Positions 1 to 4,994 of a DNA stretch of 5,076 bases are shown piece by piece (within the stretch, counting starts at the first letter, position 1; the number at the start of each line of letters is the position of its first letter). The notes below the pieces were generated by a model that saw only the letters and a program-made list of their open reading frames with translations, had not been told where the DNA came from and made no database searches. Source of the stretch: Deltaproteobacteria bacterium UBA5754 (GTDB lineage: Bacteria > Desulfobacterota > Dissulfuribacteria > Dissulfuribacterales > UBA5754); contig DIFG01000042.1 in assembly GCA_002419025.1 (NCBI GenBank), positions 1 to 5,076 of the forward strand, in the 5' to 3' direction. Made by a program: the position numbers and the translations under genes.

Positions 1-120
1 CACACAAAACGTCGAGGAGCCATAATTTTCTTGTATATCGAATGCAATATGCCTTATTTTTCACCACCTGAAAGGTGATTCAGATAGTTATGATCCGGTC
101 GGCATATGAAGCCACAATGG
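1..120. other. AT-rich non-coding leader upstream of the operon
   Basis: No coding region is supported here. Short inverted repeats are visible: a 5-bp hairpin CACCT/AGGTG (65-69 and 73-77, loop GAA) lies inside a wider pair ATATGCC (47-53) and GGCATAT (101-107). TATGAT at 89-94 resembles a sigma-70 -10 box, but no good -35 box lies 16-18 bases upstream, so I do not call a promoter. The operon promoter is probably in this stretch or upstream of the window. No cobalamin or tetrahydrofolate riboswitch core could be recognised. Confidence 0.5.
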
Positions 121-217
121 GCTCGCGATTTTGCCGAATCTGCTTCGTTGTCAGGGCTCGACATACCAAAGTATGCCTTCACCCCTTCCGCCTCGCATCT
201 TCGGCAAACTTGCGAGC
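121..217. repeat. Long imperfect hairpin, probable dispersed repeat copy
   Basis: The outer arms 121-138 and 200-217 are inverted copies pairing at 16 of 18 positions; their cores are TTTGCCGAA and TTCGGCAAA, and their ends are GCTCGC and GCGAGC. At the exact centre is a second perfect stem, CATAC (162-166) and GTATG (171-175), with a CAAA loop. The stretches between outer and inner stems are nearly equal (23 and 24 bases) and pair only partly, so the whole 97 bases form one symmetrical, long, bulged hairpin. There is no reading frame worth calling and no T-run after it, so it is not an intrinsic terminator. The form resembles MITE- or REP-like intergenic repeats of Desulfobacterota genomes; that it is repeated elsewhere is inference from resemblance. 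It ends 15 bases before the folK ribosome binding site and would lie in the 5' leader of any transcript started upstream. Confidence 0.6.
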
Positions 218-232
218 TGCATAATTTGGGTT

Positions 233-237
233 AAAGG
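233..237 (+). promoter_or_regulatory. Ribosome binding site of folK, deciding the start
   Basis: AAAGG lies 5 bases before ATG 243 and only 2 bases before the in-frame TTG at 240. The spacing favours ATG 243 as the real start. The site lies directly beside the hairpin repeat, so an extended repeat boundary could include it. Confidence 0.55.
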
Positions 238-242
238 TCTTG

Positions 243-764
243 ATGCATCAGGTTTTCATCGGGCTCGGATCCAACCTGGGAGACAGGGGGAAAAACATCG
301 TCAAGGCCCTCGAACTTTTGGACAGGCACCCTCGAATCCGCCTCATACAGACCTCGCGTCTCCATGAGACCGAACCCGTAGGCGTGAAAACTGCTCACTG
401 GTTCCTGAACGCCGTCGCCGAGATACAGACGGACCTCGGCCCCCGCGAACTCCTCTGCAAGCTCGGCGCCATCGAAAAGGCCTTGGGCCGGGACCGATCC
501 AGGGGGCCGGACAGGACAATTGACCTCGATATCCTCGCATACAACGGGCTCGCCATGGAAGAAGAGGGTCTTTCCATCCCCCATCCAAGGCTTCATGAAC
601 GCCGCTTCGTCCTTGCACCTTGGGCAGAGATCGCCCCGGATTTCCTGGTGCCCTGTCAGCGTTCTCAACCGGGTACAGGCGCGGGCCGGACCGTCATGGC
701 ACTTTTTGAGGACCTCCCTGCCCATGGCCCGGCGGACCTGCCCTTCGGCGAGACTGCGGAATGA
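243..764 (+). CDS. folK: 2-amino-4-hydroxy-6-hydroxymethyldihydropteridine pyrophosphokinase (HPPK)
   Basis: FolK transfers pyrophosphate from ATP to 6-hydroxymethyl-7,8-dihydropterin in the cytoplasm, giving the pterin donor used by dihydropteroate synthase (EC 2.7.6.3). The 173-residue product shows the family landmarks in order: GLGSNLGDR at 7-15, an ETEPVG segment near 42-47, the NAVAEI strand at 56-61, and the signature region GPDRTIDLDIL at 88-98. Within it, D94 and D96 are the expected magnesium-binding pair. IPHPRLHERRFVLAP follows at 112-126. The signature reads GPDR rather than the textbook GPR, with one residue fewer just before; I read this as a lineage variant, not damage. Length is slightly above the usual 155-170 because of a tail of about 20 residues after the VMALFEDL helix. 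An in-frame TTG at 240 is an alternative start. It heads the gene block and overlaps the next gene by 4 nt (ATGA). Confidence 0.95.
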   Translation: MHQVFIGLGSNLGDRGKNIVKALELLDRHPRIRLIQTSRLHETEPVGVKTAHWFLNAVAEIQTDLGPRELLCKLGAIEKALGRDRSRGPDRTIDLDILAYNGLAMEEEGLSIPHPRLHERRFVLAPWAEIAPDFLVPCQRSQPGTGAGRTVMALFEDLPAHGPADLPFGETAE

Positions 765-1036
765 TCCGCTTCCTTCTGTATATCCTCCTCTGCTTTTTCC
801 TCTATCTCCTCTTCAAGAGGATATTTACACGTCGGGCCACCACCCAAAGACCCCATGCTGACCAGAGGAGACCAACTCCCATCCAGGACGAACTCGTCAG
901 GGATCCGGTCTGCGGCATCTATTGCCCAAAACGGGACGCCCTCATGCTCCGGATCAAGGGCGAGACCCATTATTTTTGCAGTGAGGAGTGCAGGAGGCGG
1001 TTTCTCCAGGAAAATGCCCCTGAGAAAGGGTCATGA
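761..1036 (+). CDS. Small membrane-anchored four-cysteine protein (PP0621 / TRASH-YHS-like)
   Basis: The product is 91 residues. Residues 3-18 form one hydrophobic helix (IRFLLYILLCFFLYLLF) followed by a basic stretch KRIFTRR, predicting an N-terminal membrane anchor with the rest on the cytoplasmic side. After a polar linker (about 26-45) comes a small metal-binding type fold: DPVCGIYCP at 48-56, a middle strand, then HYFCSEECRRRFL at 70-82. C51, C55, C73 and C77 make two C-x3-C pairs like those of YHS/TRASH treble-clef domains, and they probably hold zinc or another metal. This matches the layout of the conserved PP0621 family of unknown function. It overlaps folK by 4 nt and cbiET by 4 nt, so it is co-translated with both. 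Its ribosome binding site is weak (GCGGA directly before the ATG), fitting coupling to folK. The family call is good; no molecular role is known, and a part in cobalt or metal handling would be speculation from context. Confidence 0.85.
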   Translation: MIRFLLYILLCFFLYLLFKRIFTRRATTQRPHADQRRPTPIQDELVRDPVCGIYCPKRDALMLRIKGETHYFCSEECRRRFLQENAPEKGS

Positions 1037-2250
1037 GGCCTGTCTATGTGGTCGGCATAGGCATGTCCCCTCAGGACCTCACAGAGGCCCATCGCCGAAT
1101 CATCGAGGAGGCCGAGGTCCTCGCAGGAGGCAGCAGGCATCTCGCCTTCTTCCCTGATCACCAGGCGGACAAGATCCTCCTCGAGGGCGGGCTCGATGCA
1201 GCGATCTCGAGGATCAGGTCCTGCGCGCATGGAAAACGGGTCGTGGTCCTTGCATCGGGTGACCCGAATCTGTATGGCATCGCCCCAAGGCTTGTCAGGG
1301 AATTCGGGCCTGAAAACGTCGTCATCCACCCCAACGTAACTGCGGTACAGGCGGCCTGCGCCCGTCTGAAACAATCTCTCTCGGACGTCAGGGTCGTGAG
1401 TCTCCACGGACGAAAAGACTTATCCTCCCTGGACGAAGCCCTTTGTTCTAAAAGGTCGGTGATGGTCTATACGGACCCTGTAAACGGCCCTGGTGCGATC
1501 GCACGACACCTTCTGAAATTAGGCAGGACCGATCGAATCTGTGTTCTCGAGGACCTGGGCCTCGAGAACGAACGTATCCGCTGGATGGGGCTCGAAGAAG
1601 CGGAATCGGCGCGGTTCTCCCGGCTCGCCATGGTCTTCATCAATGGCCGTCCGCCCGCACCCGCCCGCTCCCTCCATCTCGGCATGCCGGATGACTCCTA
1701 TGCCCATGAACGGGGACTCGTCACAAAGGCGGAGATCCGGGCCGTGATCCTTGCCACACTCGCCCTCTCCCCGGGCCTAACCCTCTGGGACGTGGGGGCC
1801 GGATGCGCCTCAATCGCCATCGAGGCCACACTGCTTGCCCCGGGCGGCAGGGTCTATGCCGTGGAAAAGGACCTAGCTCGCGTGGATCTCATCAGGCACA
1901 ACCTGGATACCTTCGCGTGCACGGGCGTAATACCAGTGAACGGCAAGGCCCCGGCCTGTCTCCATGCCCTTCCCGATCCGGATCGGGTCTTTGTGGGAGG
2001 CTCTACCGATATGCTTGAAGAGATCATCCGGTCTTCGTGGAAAAGGCTCCCGGCCGGTGGAAGGCTTGTGGCAAGTGCTGTCCTCATGCGGACCCTTTCC
2101 ACTGCCATGGACACCTTGAGGGCCTTGGGTTGCACGCCAGACGTGACCCTCGTACAGGTGGCTCGCGGGGAACCCCTTGCCGAAGACGTTTTCGTGAAGG
2201 CCATGAACCCGGTCTGGATCATCGCCGGAACAAAAGGGGAAAACCCGTGA
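1033..2250 (+). CDS. cbiET: CbiE-CbiT fusion: cobalt-precorrin C5/C15-methyltransferase, C12-decarboxylating (CobL-like)
   Basis: This 405-residue protein joins two cytoplasmic SAM-dependent enzymes of corrin synthesis. The CbiE half (about 1-205) has the tetrapyrrole methylase fold: VVGIG at 6-10, SGDPNLYG at 75-82 and HPNVTAVQAA at 99-108; it methylates C5 of cobalt-precorrin-7. The CbiT half (about 225-400) is a Rossmann-type methyltransferase: GLVTKAEIRA at 228-237, SAM motif I DVGAGCASIAIEA at 253-265, the acidic ribose-binding residue E278, and VFVGGS at 319-324. It methylates C15 and removes the C12 acetate carboxyl, giving cobalt-precorrin-7. Length fits CobL/CbiET fusions (about 400). 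Motif I is odd: C258-A259 stand where Ser/Thr-Gly is usual, so the third glycine is missing. The ATG at 1033 overlaps the previous stop by 4 nt and is preceded at 3 bases by GAAAGG (1024-1029). It overlaps cbiF by 4 nt (GTGA). The CobL name of the aerobic pathway would also fit the sequence; cbiG downstream decides for the anaerobic one. Confidence 0.95.
   Translation: MRPVYVVGIGMSPQDLTEAHRRIIEEAEVLAGGSRHLAFFPDHQADKILLEGGLDAAISRIRSCAHGKRVVVLASGDPNLYGIAPRLVREFGPENVVIHPNVTAVQAACARLKQSLSDVRVVSLHGRKDLSSLDEALCSKRSVMVYTDPVNGPGAIARHLLKLGRTDRICVLEDLGLENERIRWMGLEEAESARFSRLAMVFINGRPPAPARSLHLGMPDDSYAHERGLVTKAEIRAVILATLALSPGLTLWDVGAGCASIAIEATLLAPGGRVYAVEKDLARVDLIRHNLDTFACTGVIPVNGKAPACLHALPDPDRVFVGGSTDMLEEIIRSSWKRLPAGGRLVASAVLMRTLSTAMDTLRALGCTPDVTLVQVARGEPLAEDVFVKAMNPVWIIAGTKGENP
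1543..1569. repeat. Perfect 10-bp inverted repeat inside cbiET
   Basis: GTTCTCGAGG (1543-1552) and CCTCGAGAAC (1560-1569) are exact inverted copies separated by 7 bases. They lie in codons for VLEDLGLENER, near the end of the CbiE domain. The peptide is conserved in style among CbiE proteins, so the repeat may be a codon accident, but the mRNA could form a stable local stem here. Confidence 0.6.
2234..2240 (+). promoter_or_regulatory. Ribosome binding site fixing the GTG start of cbiF
   Basis: AAGGGGA lies 6 bases before the GTG at 2247 and inside the last codons of cbiET. The reading frame stays open 70 codons upstream of this GTG, but that upstream part overlaps coding sequence of the CbiT domain and does not resemble CbiF, so the GTG is the start. 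Confidence 0.75.
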
Positions 2251-3014
2251 CCTTTCACCCGGTCATCTTCCTCGGGGCAGGCCCAGGGGACCCGGAGCTC
2301 GTGACAGTCAAAGGAAAACGCGCCATTGAGGCAGCGGATCTCATCCTCTACGCAGGCTCCCTGGTAAGCGAATCGGTCATTGCGTGGGGCAAGACGGATG
2401 CCGAGAGGATGGACACAGCCCCGCTTGCGCTCGAGGAGATCGCATCCCGCATGATCGAAGGCCATCGAAAAGGCCGCAGGGTCGTCCGGGTCCATTCCGG
2501 AGACCCGTCCCTCTATGGGGCCATTCAGGAGCAGATGGACCTCCTACATGCAGAAAAGGTCCCATTCCAGATCATCCCAGGGGTGACCGCGGCCTTTGCT
2601 ACGGCCGCAGCCATACGCAGGGAACTCACCATCCCGGAACTCACCCAGACCGTGATCCTCACCCGCGCAGCCGGAAGGACCCCTGTGCCCAGGGCGGAGG
2701 CCCTGGGATCCCTCGCGGCCCACGGCGCCACCATGGCCATCTATCTGAGCGCGGCCCGAATCCGGCAGGTCGTACAGGACCTCCTTGCGTCCTATCCCCC
2801 CGAAACCCCTGTCGTCGTGGCCCACCGGGTGAGCTGGCCGGACGAGCTGATCCTCTTCGGCACCCTCTCAGACATCGCGGAAAAGGTAGAGAAAGCGGAC
2901 ATCACGCGCCAGGCGATCATTCTCGTGGGGCCCGCCCTTGACAGCGGCACGGCCCGTTCCCGCCTCTATGACAGGAAATTCTCCCATGGATTCCGGACCG
3001 GTGAAGGCGGTTGA
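2247..3014 (+). CDS. cbiF: Cobalt-precorrin-4 C11-methyltransferase
   Basis: CbiF methylates C11 of cobalt-precorrin-4 with SAM, giving cobalt-precorrin-5A (EC 2.1.1.271), in the cytoplasm. The 255-residue product carries the tetrapyrrole methylase layout: FLGAGPGDPELVTVKG at 8-23 (SAM loop), DLILYAGSLV at 31-40, SGDPSLYGA at 84-92, IPGVTAA at 110-116, and the CbiF/CobM hallmark TRAAGRTPVP at 139-148. It then has VAHRVSWPDE at 191-200 and ends in SRLYDRKFSHGFR at 238-250, also typical of this subfamily. Length matches the usual 250-257. The GTG start is chosen because homologues begin with this short lead-in to the GAGPGDP strand and because AAGGGGA lies 6 bases upstream. GTG overlaps the cbiET stop by 4 nt, and the gene end overlaps cbiG by 29 nt. 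The aerobic counterpart is CobM; cbiG next door argues for the cobalt-containing substrate. Confidence 0.95.
   Translation: MTFHPVIFLGAGPGDPELVTVKGKRAIEAADLILYAGSLVSESVIAWGKTDAERMDTAPLALEEIASRMIEGHRKGRRVVRVHSGDPSLYGAIQEQMDLLHAEKVPFQIIPGVTAAFATAAAIRRELTIPELTQTVILTRAAGRTPVPRAEALGSLAAHGATMAIYLSAARIRQVVQDLLASYPPETPVVVAHRVSWPDELILFGTLSDIAEKVEKADITRQAIILVGPALDSGTARSRLYDRKFSHGFRTGEGG
2973..2976 (+). promoter_or_regulatory. Ribosome binding site supporting the cbiG start
   Basis: AGGA lies 9 bases before ATG 2986 and within the last codons of cbiF. The competing GTG at 3001, which aligns better with the first strand of CbiG, has only a poor GGA at 2995-2997 just upstream. The site therefore tips the choice to ATG 2986. 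Confidence 0.5.
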
Positions 3015-4053
3015 CGTGGCTGCCCTCACCGAACGGGGGGCAAGGCTTGCCCGTAGGATCGCGCAGGGTCTGGCCCGTCCCGCCCGTCTTCGCCTTCCGG
3101 AACGGATCGCGGCAATGGAACCCGGCGCCCTTCCCTTCACGCGCCTTGCCGAGGCTGCCCGGGACGCCTTTCACGAATCCAGGGATCTCGTCTGCGTCAT
3201 GGCCTGCGGCATCGTGGTCCGTGGGATCTCCCACCTTCTCCAGGGAAAGGACCGGGATCCGGCCGTGGTCGTGTTGGACGAAGAAGGACGCTTTGCCGTG
3301 AGCCTTCTCTCCGGCCATATGGGCGGGGCGAACCTGCTCGCAAGGGAGGTGGCGTCCATCACAGGAGGGACACCCGTTATTACCACAGCCACTGACACGC
3401 GCGGTCTTCCCGCCTTTGATATCCTGGCCCAGGAAACCGGATGCCGCATCGAAAACCTCGCCGCCGTTCGGTCGATCCACTCCGCCCTCCTCGAGGGAAG
3501 GACCGTCCAGGTAGTGGATCCGGTGGGGGTCCTCTGCCCGCGTCTTGCGGCTCATCAAGATCTTTTCGCATTTTTTGACGAGATCCCAGAGGGAGGCACG
3601 GGCAGTCAGCCGACGGTGTACGCAGGGGAATCCCCGAAGCATCTTCCTTCCGACTGGCTCGTCCTCCGGCCCCGGACGCTCGTCCTCGGTATAGGCTGCA
3701 ACCGTGGGACAGGGGCACAGGAGATCCTGGACCTCATCCACGAGGTACTTGACGAGGCGGATCTCTCCCCGCTTTCCGTCAGTCTTCTCGCAAGTGTCTC
3801 GGAGAAACAAGACGAACCCGGAATCCTCGAGGCGGCCCAGGGACTCCATGCCGAAATCATGTGGTTCCCTGCCGTGACGCTTACGGCGATGAGTGTCCCG
3901 AACCCGTCCGAGACGGTGAGACGGCACCTCGGAACACCGAGTGTGGCAGAGGCAGCGGCCCTTGCCGCCTCCCGCGCCTCCCGGCTCCTCGTCCCCAAAA
4001 GAAAGGCAAAAAACGTGACCATGGCCGTGGCAAGATTATGCTCTACATCGTAA
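2986..4053 (+). CDS. cbiG: Cobalt-precorrin-5A hydrolase
   Basis: CbiG opens the delta-lactone of cobalt-precorrin-5A and releases the C20-derived two-carbon piece as acetaldehyde, giving cobalt-precorrin-5B (EC 3.7.1.12). It belongs to the anaerobic B12 route and has no equivalent with the same chemistry in the aerobic one. The 355-residue product shows three parts. The N-terminal domain (about 6-135) has VAALTERGARLARRI, MACGIVVRGISHLL at 72-85, DPAVVVLDEEGRF at 91-103 and LLSGHMGGANLLA at 107-119. A variable middle region spans about 140-225. The C-terminal domain (about 231-350) opens with LVLGIGCNRGT at 232-242, has VPNPSETV at 304-311 and GTPSVAEAAAL at 316-326, and closes with LLVPKRKAKNVTMAVAR. 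Length is normal for the family. ATG 2986 is preferred for its AGGA site; GTG 3001 would give a protein five residues shorter and closer to typical N-termini. It overlaps cbiF by 29 nt and cbiH by 16 nt. Confidence 0.94.
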   Translation: MDSGPVKAVDVAALTERGARLARRIAQGLARPARLRLPERIAAMEPGALPFTRLAEAARDAFHESRDLVCVMACGIVVRGISHLLQGKDRDPAVVVLDEEGRFAVSLLSGHMGGANLLAREVASITGGTPVITTATDTRGLPAFDILAQETGCRIENLAAVRSIHSALLEGRTVQVVDPVGVLCPRLAAHQDLFAFFDEIPEGGTGSQPTVYAGESPKHLPSDWLVLRPRTLVLGIGCNRGTGAQEILDLIHEVLDEADLSPLSVSLLASVSEKQDEPGILEAAQGLHAEIMWFPAVTLTAMSVPNPSETVRRHLGTPSVAEAAALAASRASRLLVPKRKAKNVTMAVARLCSTS

Positions 4054-4838
4054 GCATCGGGCCGGGGGCCATGGGGCACATGACACCGAGGGCCGTAGAG
4101 GCAATCAAGGCCGCTGACACGGTCATAGGATACAAGACCTACCTGGACCTCATCGCGCCCCTCACCCATGGGAAAAGGGCCGTCTCCACCGGAATGCGCT
4201 CAGAGGTGGAAAGATGCGCCAGGGCCGTGGACGAGGCTCGGAACGGAAGGCGCGTCGCCCTGGTCTCGAGCGGAGACGCCGGGATCTACGGCATGGCAGG
4301 GCTCGTCATCGAGATCGCGGCCTCGCGAGGCATTACTGTGGGACCGCCTGAAGCAAAAGGCGTGGATCTCGCCTTCGAGGTCATACCGGGTATACCGGCC
4401 CTTTCCGCCGCGGCCTCCCTCCTCGGCGCCCCTCTTATGCACGACTTTGCCGCCGTCTCTCTCTCTGACCTCCTCACCCCATGGGAAGACATCAAAAGGC
4501 GCGTCGAGCTCGCCGCAGAGGCGGATTTCGTCATCGTCCTCTACAATCCCAAAAGCTCGCGAAGGGACTGGCAGCTCGGGGCCGCAAGAGAGATCCTGCT
4601 CCTCCATCGCGGTCCCGAGACACCTGTCGGCATCGTGAGCCGGGCCATGCGGGAGGGGGAAAAGAGCCTCATCACCACCCTCCACGACCTCGCGGGTCAC
4701 GAAATCGACATGCAGACCATCGTGATCGTCGGAAACTCCGCGACCTTCGTGCACTGCGGGTACATGGTGACTTCCCGGGGCTACAGCGGGAAATACGAAC
4801 TCAGGGGACCGGCCTCCCATACGTTACGGAACGGATGA
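4038..4838 (+). CDS. cbiH: Cobalt-factor III / precorrin-3B C17-methyltransferase (ring contraction)
   Basis: CbiH adds the C17 methyl group from SAM and drives contraction of the macrocycle, forming cobalt-precorrin-4 with its lactone, the substrate of CbiF. The 266-residue product begins LYIVSIGPGAMGHMTPRA at 2-19, then DTVIGYKTYLDLI at 27-39. It has the CbiH/CobJ hallmark SSGDAGIYGMAGLV at 77-90, VIPGIPALSAAASLLGAP at 115-132, YNPKSSRRDWQL at 169-180, VGNSA at 231-235 and MVTSRGYSGKY at 243-253. Length is at the upper end of the usual 240-265. ATG 4038 is chosen because homologues start right at this strand; the frame is open further upstream but only as a shadow of cbiG. The Shine-Dalgarno match is weak, and the start lies 16 nt inside cbiG, so translation probably depends on ribosomes finishing cbiG. 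It is the last gene of the block visible here. CobJ is the aerobic name. Confidence 0.95.
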   Translation: MLYIVSIGPGAMGHMTPRAVEAIKAADTVIGYKTYLDLIAPLTHGKRAVSTGMRSEVERCARAVDEARNGRRVALVSSGDAGIYGMAGLVIEIAASRGITVGPPEAKGVDLAFEVIPGIPALSAAASLLGAPLMHDFAAVSLSDLLTPWEDIKRRVELAAEADFVIVLYNPKSSRRDWQLGAAREILLLHRGPETPVGIVSRAMREGEKSLITTLHDLAGHEIDMQTIVIVGNSATFVHCGYMVTSRGYSGKYELRGPASHTLRNG

Positions 4839-4954
4839 TGACCCCACCCTCACCAAAAGGGAACATCTCTTGAGCGATACCGACATGGAACCCTCGATAA
4901 ATGGTCCTTTCGCTCGATGACCGCATTGCTCATCGGCTGAAAATGCTCACATAT
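4839..4954. other. Non-coding stretch after the operon
   Basis: No gene is supported. A short frame from TTG 4870 encodes only about 16 residues. One inverted pair, CGATGA (4915-4920) and TCATCG (4930-4935) with a 9-base loop, could form a weak stem, but no T-run follows it. Base composition becomes clearly more AT-rich than in the genes from about 4940. Confidence 0.5.
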
Positions 4955-4974
4955 ATGGAGTATGCTCCATTTTT
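4955..4974 (+). terminator. Possible weak intrinsic terminator, or operator-like palindrome
   Basis: ATGGAG (4955-4960) and CTCCAT (4965-4970) pair perfectly around a TATG loop and are followed at once by TTTT, giving five T's in a row with the last base of the stem. The stem has only six pairs with three G-C in the core, so as a terminator it would be weak. It lies about 117 bases after the cbiH stop. The same dyad, set in AT-rich DNA, could instead be a dimeric repressor site for a gene to the right of the window. Confidence 0.4.
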
Positions 4975-4994
4975 CAAATCAAAGGTCCAAGATA

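Noticed and set aside
65..77. CACCT-GAA-AGGTG hairpin as a terminator of an upstream gene
   Set aside because: No T-run follows on either strand; the T's lie on the wrong side for + strand termination and are A's when read on the minus strand.
1..239. Cobalamin or tetrahydrofolate riboswitch in the leader
   Set aside because: A GCCACAATGGG stretch at 111-121 faintly recalls a B12 box, but the other conserved blocks and the ordered stems of these riboswitches are not recognisable, and the space is largely taken by the hairpin repeat.
240..242. TTG 240 as the folK start
   Set aside because: It would leave only 2 bases to the AAAGG site, and ATG 243 follows immediately with better spacing.
131..367. 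Short + strand frame beginning in the repeat and running into folK
   Set aside because: It uses the hairpin repeat and a wrong frame of folK. The translation has no family features.
1972..1987. Perfect 16-base palindrome CCCGATCCGGATCGGG
   Set aside because: It falls in ordinary codons for the conserved PDPDR segment of CbiT. In GC-rich DNA, Asp-Pro-Asp-Arg codons readily make it, and nothing else suggests a binding site.
2917..3927. Long minus-strand open frame (336 codons) opposite cbiG, and others at 1854-2495, 970-1407, 231-725 and 4200-4820
   Set aside because: They are antisense to well-recognised + strand genes, have low-complexity Arg/Gly/Pro/Asp-rich translations typical of high-GC shadow frames, and resemble no family I know.
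4870..4920. Tiny frame from TTG 4870 with an AAGGGA sequence upstream
   Set aside because: It encodes only about 16 residues with no recognisable features. It is too short to support as a gene.
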